A stretch of DNA of 64,000 nt from Thermolongibacillus altinsuensis (GCF_004341205.1 NZ_SLUL01000004.1:1-64000), one strand, 5' to 3'; positions 8,618 to 16,758 are shown, counted from the stretch's first letter. Notes: generated by a model from the letters alone, not told the origin. Made by a program: numbers and translations.

Positions 8618-8743
8618 CGGTTCGGAATCGGCATGCTGAAGGCATGCCAGGGCGGCAAGAAACTTCTTGCTGCCTATGGCAGAAAAGCGATCTTCTATTC
8701 ATGTATCGGAATCTCAACTCGAATTTATCTATCGTTGATTGAC
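8618..8743 (+). repeat. intergenic palindromic repeat, copy A (partial)
   Basis: Shares with copy C the ordered blocks GGCATGC..GCATGCC, GGGCGGCAAGA..TCTTGC.GCC, TGGCAGAAAAGCG, CTTCTATTCATG, TCGGAA.CTCAACT and a final GATTGAC. The left half seen in copy C (TTTCCGACAT to CCGAACG) is missing. It lies between the CoA-transferase relic and the PgpA-like gene. Confidence 0.75.
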
Positions 8744-8753
8744 TCCAAAAAAC

Positions 8754-8794
8754 AAAAAGGAACAAGCCCGAAAAATTCGAGCTTGTTCCTTTTT
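8754..8794. terminator. strong terminator after PgpA-like gene
   Basis: AAAAAGGAACAAGC / GCTTGTTCCTTTTT stem with CGAAAAATTCG loop region. T runs on both strands make it functional in either direction; the PgpA-like gene ends 7 bp away. Confidence 0.8.
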
Positions 8795-8800
8795 GATCAT

Positions 8801-9325
8801 TTATGAAATCTCTTGTAAGCTTTCTTCTTCATCGCGCAAGTTGTGAGCTAAACGCCCAGAGGCGCTAGCCGCAATGCTGGCAACTAAATCGTCTAAGAAG
8901 GTATGAATTCCTTTTCCTCTTTTTGTATCTAAGTTTTTAATAATCCCAATTTTATTTTTATCTAAATGCCCAAATGTCGTTACGGCAATGCTTCCATATC
9001 CTAAAACCGCTCCGAGAGCGATTGTTTCATCGACGCCAAACAGTCCTTCGTCCGTTTCGACAATGGTTTGAAGCGGCTCAGAAAGCATTTTTTTCTCTGC
9101 AAGTTTATCTAACTCAATTCCTACTAAAATCGCATGTTGCACTTCGCGTTTTTGCAACACTTTCTCAACGCTTTCAATGCACTCTTCCATCGTTAAGTTT
9201 TTATTGTAAGGGCTTTGCATTTCATATACAATTTCAGCAATATCTTCAACCGTCACACCACGCTCTTTCAGCAATCGCAATGCCGCTTCTGTCACTTCTT
9301 TGCTCGTTACGCGCTTTTTATCCAT
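8801..9325 (-). CDS. phosphatidylglycerophosphatase A-like protein (YutG family)
   Basis: 174 residues, similar to B. subtilis YutG and the PgpA domain family. Recognisable segments are a helical N-terminal region, KREVQHAILVGIELDKLAE, DEGLFGVDETIALG and HTFLDDLVASIAASASGRLAH near the C-terminus. PgpA enzymes dephosphorylate phosphatidylglycerophosphate, but the Gram-positive soluble relatives lack obvious membrane helices and their activity is not certain. Start at 9325 follows GGAGGGG. It has its own terminator and diverges from yjcH. Confidence 0.7.
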   Translation of the reverse strand: MDKKRVTSKEVTEAALRLLKERGVTVEDIAEIVYEMQSPYNKNLTMEECIESVEKVLQKREVQHAILVGIELDKLAEKKMLSEPLQTIVETDEGLFGVDETIALGAVLGYGSIAVTTFGHLDKNKIGIIKNLDTKRGKGIHTFLDDLVASIAASASGRLAHNLRDEEESLQEIS

Positions 9326-9430
9326 ATCATATCCCCTCCTCTCCTAACGCTCAAATTATATCATTAAGTAATAATTTTTTACAAATGTGATAAGATGATG
9401 TTGCAACATGATAAAAAGGGATGGGATGAA

Positions 9431-10141
9431 ATGATGCGAGAATTGAAGATCAAAAGTGTTGAGCTAAACGAAGAGGTATCCTTGCCCATTCATTGTCCGG
9501 AACCATTTACACCGTTACACAAATATGTATTGCTGATCGCTCAAGATGGCCAAGACTACTTCATGTTTGGAAAAATCGCCCGCGTCGTCGACCGGCTTCT
9601 TGCTGAAAAAAGAATCGCGCGGACGATTGTCGTTGGCATTCCGTACAAAGATGTCCGCGACCGCTACTCAAAATATCATCCAGATGGAGAAAAACATAGA
9701 GCGTATCTTCGCTTTTTAGCAAACGAGCTTGTTCCCTTTCTCGATCAGCAGTTTCCGACTTATCAAGTGGGAGCCGGGCGCATTTTGATCGGCGATTCGC
9801 TTGCCGCCACTGCATCGCTGCTCGCTGCCTTGACGTATCCACATACGTTTGGCAAAGTCATTATGCAGTCTCCTTATGTCAATGATACTGTGCTAGAAAA
9901 AGTTAAAACATTCTGTTCTCCGCATTTACTTGAACTCTATCACTCGATCGGCAGCGAGGAAACGGCCGTAAAAACAACAGACGGAGCGATACGCAATTTC
10001 ATTGAACCAAATCGGCAACTGCATCAATGGTTTGTCGAGCACCAATTTTCTTGCGAATATCGTGAGTTTCAAGGCGATCATTCGTGGACATACTGGCAAA
10101 TAGATCTTCCAATTGCGCTTGAAAAAATTATTTCAACTTAA
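9431..10141 (+). CDS. yjcH: alpha/beta-hydrolase, Fes/esterase-D-like (YjcH)
   Basis: About 236 residues from ATG 9431 (ATG 9434 also possible; an upstream start at 9395 lacks a clear site). The nucleophile elbow ILIGDSLAATAS (GxSxA), a conserved acidic region after FGKVIMQSPY, and a C-terminal FQGDHSWTYW histidine fit an esterase of the enterochelin-esterase/esterase-D type. Cytosolic; no signal peptide. Position before yjcG-yjcF matches B. subtilis yjcH, whose substrate is unknown. Confidence 0.8.
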   Translation: MMRELKIKSVELNEEVSLPIHCPEPFTPLHKYVLLIAQDGQDYFMFGKIARVVDRLLAEKRIARTIVVGIPYKDVRDRYSKYHPDGEKHRAYLRFLANELVPFLDQQFPTYQVGAGRILIGDSLAATASLLAALTYPHTFGKVIMQSPYVNDTVLEKVKTFCSPHLLELYHSIGSEETAVKTTDGAIRNFIEPNRQLHQWFVEHQFSCEYREFQGDHSWTYWQIDLPIALEKIIST

Positions 10142-10160
10142 ACAATATTTTCCGGAAATT

Positions 10161-10169
10161 TGTTATAAT
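10161..10169 (+). promoter_or_regulatory. extended -10 promoter for yjcG-yjcF
   Basis: TGTTATAAT is a perfect extended -10 element (TGnTATAAT) about 35 bp before the yjcG start; the -35 is weak, as expected for this promoter class. It would allow yjcG-yjcF expression independent of yjcH. Confidence 0.5.
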
Positions 10170-10204
10170 ATAGGAACACACGATAATGAAAGGAGTGCGG
10201 TTTC

Positions 10205-10723
10205 ATGAAATGTGGCATCGCGATTTTCCCGTCAAAAAAAATACAAGATTTTGCGAATTCCTATCGAAAACGTTACGACACTCATTATTCGCTTATTCCT
10301 CCACACTTAACATTGAAAAACACGTTTGAAGTAGAGGAAGATCAAATTGAATCCGTTGTTAAAGAGCTGCATAAAATTGCAGCGGAAATCGAGCCTTTTC
10401 CGTTACGAATCACAAAATTCAGTTCGTTTTATCCTGCCAGCAACATCATTTATTTAAAGGTGGAACCAAACGAATCATTAACAACGCTGTACAATAAACT
10501 GCATAGCGGTCCTTTCCAAGAACAGACTGAGGATGCATTTGTTCCACATATTACAATCGGCCGTGATTTATCGAACGATGAATTTTCGGATGTGTACGGA
10601 CAACTAAAAATGCAAAAAGTACACTTTGAAGAAACGGTGGATCGATTCCATCTTCTCTATCAGCTTGAAAACGGTTCATGGACTGCATATGAAACATTCC
10701 ACCTAGGAAAGGAACAAGGGTGA
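10205..10723 (+). CDS. yjcG: 2'-5' RNA ligase/phosphodiesterase superfamily protein YjcG
   Basis: 172 residues with the two HxTx signatures of the 2H phosphoesterase superfamily: [11 protein letters not shown] (near 37-47) and [11 protein letters not shown] (near 117-127). Such proteins hydrolyse or ligate 2',5' or cyclic phosphodiester bonds in RNA or nucleotides; the substrate of YjcG is not known. AAAGGAG lies upstream of the ATG, and the stop overlaps the start of yjcF, so the two are translationally coupled. Confidence 0.88.
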   Translation: MKCGIAIFPSKKIQDFANSYRKRYDTHYSLIPPHLTLKNTFEVEEDQIESVVKELHKIAAEIEPFPLRITKFSSFYPASNIIYLKVEPNESLTTLYNKLHSGPFQEQTEDAFVPHITIGRDLSNDEFSDVYGQLKMQKVHFEETVDRFHLLYQLENGSWTAYETFHLGKEQG

Positions 10724-11145
10724 TGAACGTTAAGTTTGGAAAAGAAAAATCGATATGGAACGATGCGCTTTTCGTTCGGCGAAAAGTGTTTGTGGAAGAA
10801 CAAAACGTTCCTGTCGAAGAAGAAATCGACCAGTTTGAAAACGAATCGGTTCATTTCGTCGTTTACGATCAAGATGAACCGATTGCGGCCGGACGCTTTC
10901 GAACAATCGAAGGAATCGGAAAAATTGAGCGAATTTGTGTGTTACGTGAGCACCGGCAACGCGGAATCGGAAAGCTCATTATGGAAAAAATTGAACAGTT
11001 TGCTAGAGAACAAGGGATTCAAAAAGCAAAACTAAACGCGCAAACCCACGCGCAACCGTTTTATGAAAAGTTAGGATACGAAACCGTATCAGATGTCTTC
11101 CTCGATGCAGGCATTCCACACGTTACGATGGTGAAACAACTTTAA
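10723..11145 (+). CDS. yjcF: GNAT-family acetyltransferase YjcF
   Basis: 140 residues from ATG 10723; a GTG at 10720 is an alternative, and AAAGGA sits upstream of both. The acetyl-CoA-binding motif HRQRGIGK, the preceding IERICVLREH strand and the late NAQTHAQPFYEKLGY segment are typical of GNAT N-acetyltransferases of the ElaA/YjcF type. Acceptor unknown. Overlaps the yjcG stop codon by one base, the same order as in B. subtilis. Confidence 0.85.
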   Translation: MNVKFGKEKSIWNDALFVRRKVFVEEQNVPVEEEIDQFENESVHFVVYDQDEPIAAGRFRTIEGIGKIERICVLREHRQRGIGKLIMEKIEQFAREQGIQKAKLNAQTHAQPFYEKLGYETVSDVFLDAGIPHVTMVKQL

Positions 11146-11243
11146 GCGCGGCAGATTTCAATTCTGTCGCACTTTTCGTTATAAAATTAAAAAAATCGTG
11201 CAAAGTAATGATATCGAGCATCTTTGGAAAGGACTTATTATCG

Positions 11244-11918
11244 ATGGAATTTATTCACATTGCTACAGAGTTAATCATTGGCTATATTGCGCTTCTTTTT
11301 ACAACAAAATTGCTTGGACGAACACAAATTACCCAAATTACTCCTTTTGACTTCATTTCGGCACTTGTTCTCGGGGAATTGGTTGGAAATGCATTATATG
11401 ATAAAGATGTCGGATTAGCCAAAATCCTTTTTGCGGTTACCTTATGGGGAACGCTGATTTACGTAACCGAACTCATCACACAAAAGAAAAAGGGGTTGCG
11501 TGAAATTCTCGAAGGAAAACCGTCGATCATCATTTCAAATGGAAAAATTGTCTATAGCGAACTTAAAAAGAACCACCTCGACCTTAATCAATTGCAGCAT
11601 TTATTGCGGCAGAAAGACATATTTTCCATACGCGAAGTGGAACATGCCATTTTAGAAACGAATGGGACCGTCAGTGTGATGAAGAAGGCAAAATATGAAC
11701 AACCGACACGGGAAGATCATCACATGCCCCTCTCACCTGTTGTTTTACCCGTCACGTTGATTATCGATGGAGAAGTCATTTGGGATAATTTGAGTGAAAG
11801 CGGATTTACCGAAGCATGGCTAAAACAGCAAATTCGTTCTTTTGGTTTTCAAGACTACAAAGACATCCTTTACGCTGAATGGCAAGAAGGGAAAGGAATG
11901 CATATGCAACCCTATTAA
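11244..11918 (+). CDS. DUF421 (YetF-like) membrane protein
   Basis: 224 residues from ATG 11244, chosen for AAAGGAC nine bases upstream. The N-terminal 85 residues contain three hydrophobic segments; the conserved cytosolic DUF421 region follows, with KLLGRTQITQITPFDF near the start and GKPSIIISNGKI in the middle. The family is widespread in Bacillus and of uncertain role. It is one of two DUF421 proteins in this window; the other is in the spoVA-2mob operon and carries an extra C-terminal domain that this copy lacks. It converges on a short Lys-rich gene. Confidence 0.8.
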   Translation: MEFIHIATELIIGYIALLFTTKLLGRTQITQITPFDFISALVLGELVGNALYDKDVGLAKILFAVTLWGTLIYVTELITQKKKGLREILEGKPSIIISNGKIVYSELKKNHLDLNQLQHLLRQKDIFSIREVEHAILETNGTVSVMKKAKYEQPTREDHHMPLSPVVLPVTLIIDGEVIWDNLSESGFTEAWLKQQIRSFGFQDYKDILYAEWQEGKGMHMQPY

Positions 11919-12076
11919 ATTTTCTTATCGAATGATTGGGTAAACTCACCATGTTGTTTTTTCTTTCTCTTTTTAAGCGGAATGTCTTTCTTCTTTTCTT
12001 TTACTTTGCTCGTCTTAGAAACGCGAGGAACGATATAAGGATTTTGGATCCGTTCATGGTTTGGAGGGATTTGCAT
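11915..12076 (-). CDS. short Lys-rich basic protein, unknown
   Basis: A 53-residue frame from ATG 12076, with AAGGAAG upstream at suitable spacing (GTG at 12085 is an alternative). It begins MQIPPNHERIQNPYIVPRV and continues into a strongly basic tract (KEKKKD, KKRKKKQ). The composition suggests a cytosolic, possibly nucleic-acid-binding protein, but no family is recognised. Its stop overlaps the end of the DUF421 gene on the other strand. The plus-strand frame over the same bases is Phe/Leu-rich noise. Confidence 0.5.
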   Translation of the reverse strand: MQIPPNHERIQNPYIVPRVSKTSKVKEKKKDIPLKKRKKKQHGEFTQSFDKKI

Positions 12077-12188
12077 CTCGCTCACCTTCCTTTTTTTTCT
12101 TTATTCGCCTTTTCAGTCAAAAACTCCTTTTCCTCTATTGTATGTTTTGTTAACATAGACGTTGACGTTTGCCAAAGGAGTTTTTGCA

Positions 12189-14381
12189 ATGAATGAAGCC
12201 ATCTATAAAGGAAAAGTGATCCATCTTCAAACCATTGCACGTGAAAAATATCAACTTATTTATGAACAAAGTTTGCGGAAAAAATTAACGTGTCCAGCAT
12301 GCGGAGAACCTGTTCTCTTTTATTTAGGGATCGAAAAGAAACCGCATTTTTATCATGAACATAAACCGATGTGCATTCCTCAATCGGTCGATCAAGGAAA
12401 CGTTATTTCGTTTGTTTCGCCATCTCCTTTATCGCTCAAGGAAAAAAGAAAAAATGAGAAGCTTTCCGGCTATTTACAACAACTGAAAGAGGCAAACATT
12501 GATTTAGACGCTTCGCAAATCAAAGCGGTTCGAAAAATAAATGGACCTTTGCTTGTTTTAGCGGGAGCGGGCAGCGGCAAAACGCGCGTGCTCACCGCTC
12601 GAACGGCGTACATGATCTGCGAAAAACAAATCGATCCAAAATCAATCATGCTTGTCACGTTTACAACAAAAGCGGCAAAAGAAATGAGCAATCGGCTTTG
12701 TACATATCCAGGCATCGCGCATTCCGGCATTCCTGTCATCGGTACGTTTCATAGCCTTTTTTATCGCATGCTTCAGCATTTTGATCCGATTCGTTGGCAT
12801 CATCATCGGCTCATTAAATGGGATTGGCAAAAAGAACAGCTGCTGAAAGAAATCGGTCGCGAAGTTGGGATTGATGAACGCGATTTTGCTTACGATGAAG
12901 CGATTCAACAAATTTCTTACTGGAAAAACACATTAACGCCTGTCCATTCTCTTTCGCCCAAAAATGAATGGGAAGAACATGTCATCTACTTGTATACAAA
13001 ATATGAAGAGATCAAGCGAATGCGTGGACAATTCGATTTTGATGATATGTTAATCGGATGTTATGAAATGCTTCATGAAAACCATGATCTTTTGATGCGC
13101 TATCAAGAGCGTTTTCGTTATTTTTTAATCGATGAATTTCAAGATATTAATAAAGTACAATATGAAATTGTAAAACTTCTTTCTTCCCATACAAACCATA
13201 TTTGTGCTGTTGGCGATGACGATCAAGCGATTTATGCGTTTCGCGGCTCCGATCCTTCGTTTATCTTTCAATTTCAACAAGACTTTCCAAACGTTGAAAC
13301 GGTGACGTTAACCGAAAATTATCGTTCGACCCATCAAATCGTTTCGTTGGCAAACAAAATCATCTCGTTCAATCGCACACGCATGCCAAAACAAATGCAC
13401 GCTCAATTTGACCTTAACCTCCATCCGACATTCTTTTTTCCATACGATGAAGAAGAAGAGGCCACGATGATTGCGCACGATATTCAAGAACGGATTAAGG
13501 CAGGAGCTGAGCCGCATGAATTTGCGGTTTTATGCCGCACGCACGCCGCCACAAGAGCGCTGTTTGAACGTTTTTCACAACTTCGTTTGCCGTTTGTCGT
13601 CGACAGCGATGGAGAATCGTTTTACAAGCGGCGCATCGTCCGCTATTTGCTTGGCTATTTAAAGTTAAGCCTTGATCCAAATGATGAAGAAGCGATGAAC
13701 GATGTGCTTGCCGCTTTATTTTTAAAACAAACCGCATTGAACGATTTAAAGGCGATCAGCATTATCGACGATTGTTCGCTCGTCGAAGCGCTCGTGAAGC
13801 TCGAGGACATTCAACCGTTTCAAAAGCAAAAATTGCGAAACATCGTTCCACTCTTTCAAACGATCGCTCATTTAAAACCATTCGAGGCGATTGAAACGAT
13901 TGAAAAGGACATGGGTTTTTCTGATTTTGTTAAGAAACGAGGCAACGAAGGAAATGCAATCGAAAGAGGTTCGGACGACATCCGAGATGTTAAAGTCGTA
14001 GCGAAAAAATTTAAAACGGTGCGCGCTTTTCTTTCGCATATTGAAAAAATGATCGCTCAACACGAACAAATGAAACGAGAAAAACAAGAAAATGCCATTC
14101 AGCTAACAACCATTCATCGCGCAAAAGGCCTTGAATATAACTACGTTTATGTATTAAGCGCAGTGGATGGACATTTGCCGCATGATTATGCGCTAGATGC
14201 TTATCGAAATGGTGAAACCGCTCCGCTTGAGGAGGAACGACGGCTGTTGTACGTCGCCTTAACGAGGGCAAAATACGGTTTATTTATTTCTGTTCCGACG
14301 ATGAGAAGATTAAAAAAAGCAAATGCGTCTCGCTTTGTTTCCCCATTTTTAAAGATAAGTAATCCAAAAGCCCGTCTTTAG
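12189..14381 (+). CDS. yjcD: UvrD/PcrA-type DNA helicase with CoiA-like zinc finger (YjcD)
   Basis: 730 residues from ATG 12189 after AAAGGAG. An N-terminal zinc-finger-like module (CPACGEPVLFYLG..PHFYHEHKPMC) resembles that of CoiA. The superfamily 1 helicase motifs follow in order: I (LAGAGSGKTRVLTAR), II (LIDEFQDIN), III (AVGDDDQAIYAFRGSD), IV (ENYRSTHQIV), V (TIHRAKGLEYNYVYVL) and VI (EERRLLYVALTRAK). It should be an ATP-dependent 3'-5' DNA translocase acting in repair or replication restart. It matches B. subtilis YjcD in length and position next to spoVIF. It has its own terminator. Confidence 0.9.
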   Translation: MNEAIYKGKVIHLQTIAREKYQLIYEQSLRKKLTCPACGEPVLFYLGIEKKPHFYHEHKPMCIPQSVDQGNVISFVSPSPLSLKEKRKNEKLSGYLQQLKEANIDLDASQIKAVRKINGPLLVLAGAGSGKTRVLTARTAYMICEKQIDPKSIMLVTFTTKAAKEMSNRLCTYPGIAHSGIPVIGTFHSLFYRMLQHFDPIRWHHHRLIKWDWQKEQLLKEIGREVGIDERDFAYDEAIQQISYWKNTLTPVHSLSPKNEWEEHVIYLYTKYEEIKRMRGQFDFDDMLIGCYEMLHENHDLLMRYQERFRYFLIDEFQDINKVQYEIVKLLSSHTNHICAVGDDDQAIYAFRGSDPSFIFQFQQDFPNVETVTLTENYRSTHQIVSLANKIISFNRTRMPKQMHAQFDLNLHPTFFFPYDEEEEATMIAHDIQERIKAGAEPHEFAVLCRTHAATRALFERFSQLRLPFVVDSDGESFYKRRIVRYLLGYLKLSLDPNDEEAMNDVLAALFLKQTALNDLKAISIIDDCSLVEALVKLEDIQPFQKQKLRNIVPLFQTIAHLKPFEAIETIEKDMGFSDFVKKRGNEGNAIERGSDDIRDVKVVAKKFKTVRAFLSHIEKMIAQHEQMKREKQENAIQLTTIHRAKGLEYNYVYVLSAVDGHLPHDYALDAYRNGETAPLEEERRLLYVALTRAKYGLFISVPTMRRLKKANASRFVSPFLKISNPKARL

Positions 14382-14400
14382 CGGGCTTTTGGTCTTTTTC
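14366..14400 (+). terminator. yjcD terminator
   Basis: CAAAAGCCCG / CGGGCTTTTG stem whose loop includes the yjcD stop codon, followed by TCTTTTTCTTT. Confidence 0.7.
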
Positions 14401-14401
14401 T

Positions 14402-14659
14402 TTATTTTTTATTATTCATCATGTTTGCAATGGTATTAAAATCTAGTTGTTTTCCGTTGTTGATAATCGTTTGAACCATTTTATCTTCCAATTCTTTCGG
14501 TACTTTTCGATTCGCAATGTGAGCAACACGTTGAACAACCGCACGCACCGTTTTCTCATCTTTAAAGTTAGCATGTTGCAATGAATTCGCTAACTCAAAA
14601 ATATCTTTCATATTGACGCCTGTTTTCTTTTCAATGTTCTTAAATAAATTATGATCCAA
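14402..14659 (-). CDS. spoVIF: stage VI sporulation protein F
   Basis: 85 residues, similar to B. subtilis SpoVIF (YjcC), which is needed late in sporulation for spore-coat assembly and resistance, partly through GerE-dependent gene control. The start is a TTG at 14659 with AAAGGAGG eight bases upstream. The sequence is helical and charged with no membrane segment. It converges on yjcD, the same pairing as in B. subtilis, and is followed upstream by yjcZ. Confidence 0.85.
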   Translation of the reverse strand: MDHNLFKNIEKKTGVNMKDIFELANSLQHANFKDEKTVRAVVQRVAHIANRKVPKELEDKMVQTIINNGKQLDFNTIANMMNNKK

Positions 14660-14724
14660 ATTCTCCGCCTCCTTTATGATTTCTTTCTTAACATATGAAA
14701 AAGAGCGAAAAAGAGTGCATAATA

Positions 14725-14758
14725 AAGAAAAGTACAGGCGTTATGCCTGCACTTTTTT
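14725..14758 (-). terminator. yjcZ terminator
   Basis: Stem AAAAAAGTGCAGGC / GCCTGTACTTTT on the minus strand, seven bases after the yjcZ stop. Confidence 0.7.
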
Positions 14759-14764
14759 GTTTGA

Positions 14765-14911
14765 TTAACCGACGAATGCCGCACCAACAATAATTAACAA
14801 GATGAACAATACGACGATTAATACAAATGTTGAACCGAAACCTCCGCCGTAGCCTCCGTAGCCGTAGCCTCCGCAGCCTCCGCCGTAGCCACCCCAATAT
14901 CCGAAGCCCAT
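14765..14911 (-). CDS. yjcZ: YjcZ family sporulation protein (Gly/Tyr-rich mini membrane protein)
   Basis: 48 residues from ATG 14911 with a near-perfect AAGGAGGTG. The first 24 residues are a Gly/Tyr repeat ([20 protein letters not shown]) and the rest a single transmembrane helix ([18 protein letters not shown]). This is the typical YjcZ/YczI-type small sporulation protein, thought to sit in forespore or mother-cell membranes; function unknown. A longer frame in another register over this region is spurious. Confidence 0.9.
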   Translation of the reverse strand: MGFGYWGGYGGGCGGYGYGGYGGGFGSTFVLIVVLFILLIIVGAAFVG

Positions 14912-14985
14912 GTGATTCCACCTCCTTGAACAGTATCAATTACATCATATGCTTCTTTTTTCAATCGGTATGGGCGCTTTGCATG

Positions 14986-15219
14986 CTAAGGAAAATTGCG
15001 AAAAAAACCGTCAAATTGTTTTTCTTTTTTCGCAAACCATCGTTCCGCTTCGCCCATTTTTCCGCTGATCTGTTTAAAAAATGAGGAATTGACGTTCTCG
15101 ATTTTGCTTATGATTTCCTCTAAATCGCTTCCCCATTTTTCAAACGATTTCATCATCTCATCATGTCCTTGATGCTTTGATTTTGCAAACACTTCAAGCT
15201 CTTTTTCGAATCGATTCAT
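14986..15219 (-). CDS. small helical protein, unknown
   Basis: 77 residues from ATG 15219 (tandem ATG at 15222), preceded by AAGGGGGAG. Highly charged and probably one long amphipathic helix pair (FEKELEVFAKSKHQGHDEMM, then KWGSDLEEIISKIENV), rich in Phe near the end. No family recognised. It lies between yjcZ and the thioredoxin-like gene, which is divergent, so a sporulation link is only positional. Confidence 0.55.
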   Translation of the reverse strand: MNRFEKELEVFAKSKHQGHDEMMKSFEKWGSDLEEIISKIENVNSSFFKQISGKMGEAERWFAKKEKQFDGFFRNFP

Positions 15220-15326
15220 CATCACTCCCCCTTCAATTTGTTTATTCACTTTAAGCAGGAAATGTGAAAAAAGATTGTCATTATGATAAAGTGAAAAATG
15301 GCAAAACGAATGAAAGGGGAATTTTC

Positions 15327-15647
15327 ATGAAACGCCTGCAAACCATTGAACAATTTGAGGAAGTAATCGTTTCAGAAAAACCGGTTATTGTTAAATTTTT
15401 TACGACATGGTGCCCGGACTGCAAGCGCATGGATTTGTTTATTGGGGAGATCGTTGAAAAATATACCCAGTTTGATTGGTACGAAATCAATCGCGATGAT
15501 GTGCCAGACCTAGCAGAAAAATATGAAGTGATGGGAATTCCAAGCTTGCTTGTATTCCAAAACGGCGAGAAAAAAGCTCATCTTCACAGCGCCTATGCAA
15601 AAACACCTGAAGAAGTAGAGGGATTTTTACAGTCCATCAAGCTGTAA
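15327..15647 (+). CDS. thioredoxin-like protein with CPDC motif
   Basis: 106 residues from ATG 15327 after GAAAGGGG; the thioredoxin fold is clear (VIVKFFTTWCPDCKRMD at 21-37, then the cis-proline loop MGIPSLLVFQNG). The active site is CPDC instead of the usual CGPC, which is common in Bacillus thioredoxin-like proteins and predicts an altered redox potential. No signal peptide, so cytosolic. It stands alone, converging on the spoVA-2mob operon. Confidence 0.85.
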   Translation: MKRLQTIEQFEEVIVSEKPVIVKFFTTWCPDCKRMDLFIGEIVEKYTQFDWYEINRDDVPDLAEKYEVMGIPSLLVFQNGEKKAHLHSAYAKTPEEVEGFLQSIKL

Positions 15648-15686
15648 ACAAAAAAGCTTGACGGAGTGCGATGCTTCGTCAAGCTT
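15646..15686 (-). terminator. terminator of the spoVA-2mob operon
   Basis: Stem AAGCTTGACG / CGTCAAGCTT followed on the minus strand by TTTTTTG. It begins within the last codons of the DUF421 gene, so that gene's 3' end forms one arm. Confidence 0.7.
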
Positions 15687-16539
15687 TCAATAACGGCTCA
15701 AGTTTTGTGATTAATGACTCCATTTTCTTGGCGTTCATCTCATATGCTTGTTTTGCCTCTTCATGATTCGTTTGCAGCGCGAATAATTCAAAATCGGCTT
15801 GTGTTTTTTTCATCGCTGCCAACAGCAATTTTTTCTCTTGCGGCTCAGGCACTTGAATTTTATCATCATACAAATCGACCGTGAGTTGGCCGTATGCATC
15901 GACTTGCGCTAAAAAGACATTTTCAATGGCAACGCCGATTTTGTCCAACTCGTTTTTCAACCAGCCGCGATTTAAACCAGCCGTCGCAAGCGGTTCGTCT
16001 AAAATCGCTCCATCCATTACCACCGTTTGCGGTTCTTTCTCTGATGGAACATTCCCAACCACATCTCCTACTGTTAACGGCTGTTTGTCACGCTTCAATA
16101 ATATGCTTAAATCTCCATTCGCCTCCAATGTCGCAAATTCGACATCCGCAAGGCGAAATACATCTTTTTTCCGCAACTGCTCAAGCAATTCATCGATCGT
16201 ATATTTTTCTTTCTTTAAGTTTTCTTCTAAAACCTTCCCGTTTTTAATGAAAACGGTGGAGTTTCCTTCAACAAAATCGCGAAACTTTTTGCTTTTGAGT
16301 GAGATAAATGAAATGGCAATAGGAAACAAAGACCAAATCAAAATGCTCGTAATCCCTTCCGCCAATCGAATGTTACCGTCCATTGACATCGTTCCAGCAA
16401 TGTCCCCGATCGTGATCCCGACAATATATTCAAAAAACGATAACTTTGATAACTGCTTTTTCCCTAAAAATTTTGTAATAATAAATAACCCGATAAGAAT
16501 ACAAACGGATCGTATGGCGACTTCTAACCAAGCTGGCAT
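15679..16539 (-). CDS. DUF421 protein with C-terminal DUF1657-like domain (spoVA-2mob gene 7)
   Basis: 286 residues. Residues 1-85 hold three hydrophobic segments with FLGKKQLSKLSFFEYIVGI; 86-220 are the DUF421 cytosolic region; 233-286 (MKKTQADFELFALQTNHEEA) resemble the DUF1657 proteins of the same operon. This DUF421+DUF1657 fusion is the hallmark of the last gene of the mobile spoVA-2mob operon linked in B. subtilis to highly heat-resistant spores. Probably an inner-membrane protein of the spore. It follows the second DUF1657 gene after 12 bp. Confidence 0.85.
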   Translation of the reverse strand: MPAWLEVAIRSVCILIGLFIITKFLGKKQLSKLSFFEYIVGITIGDIAGTMSMDGNIRLAEGITSILIWSLFPIAISFISLKSKKFRDFVEGNSTVFIKNGKVLEENLKKEKYTIDELLEQLRKKDVFRLADVEFATLEANGDLSILLKRDKQPLTVGDVVGNVPSEKEPQTVVMDGAILDEPLATAGLNRGWLKNELDKIGVAIENVFLAQVDAYGQLTVDLYDDKIQVPEPQEKKLLLAAMKKTQADFELFALQTNHEEAKQAYEMNAKKMESLITKLEPLLKA

Positions 16540-16551
16540 GTTTCCTTCTCC

Positions 16552-16758
16552 TTACTTTCCTTTATATTGTGGTTCTTCTCTTTCTAGCTGACTAACTCGT
16601 TGCTTCAAATGATCAATCACTTCTTCTGTTGTCAACATCGCTTCATGAAAGGTCCGCTGCGCTTGTTCATCGACTGACTTTAAAGCTAAGCTTTGCAACG
16701 TCGCATGAATGCTTTTTAAATTCGCTAAACTTTGTTTCACTTGAGAACCGATCGTCAT
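16552..16758 (-). CDS. DUF1657 protein (spoVA-2mob gene 6)
   Basis: 68 residues, helical, with the family pattern KQSLANLKSIHATLQSLALK and a terminal EEPQYKG. DUF1657 proteins are short, forespore-associated proteins of unknown biochemical role found almost only in spoVA-2mob type operons. It diverges from the first DUF1657 copy in the operon (QSLALKSVDEQAQ against ETFALQTENESAK) but keeps the C-terminal QYK signature. Seven bp after spoVAEb. Confidence 0.85.
   Translation of the reverse strand: MTIGSQVKQSLANLKSIHATLQSLALKSVDEQAQRTFHEAMLTTEEVIDHLKQRVSQLEREEPQYKGK

Noticed and set aside
8336-8620. Possible sigma-54 promoter for the hydroxybutyrate operon
   Set aside because: No TGGCA-N7-TTGC pattern could be found; the bases are better explained as the CoA-transferase relic.
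11936-12196. Phe/Leu-rich plus-strand frame before yjcD
   Set aside because: Composition is typical of a reverse reading of a Lys-rich gene; the minus-strand 53-codon frame is better supported.
14688-14939. Arg/Leu-rich frame over the yjcZ region
   Set aside because: It is an out-of-register reading of the Gly/Tyr-repeat of yjcZ; the 48-residue frame has the near-perfect ribosome binding site.
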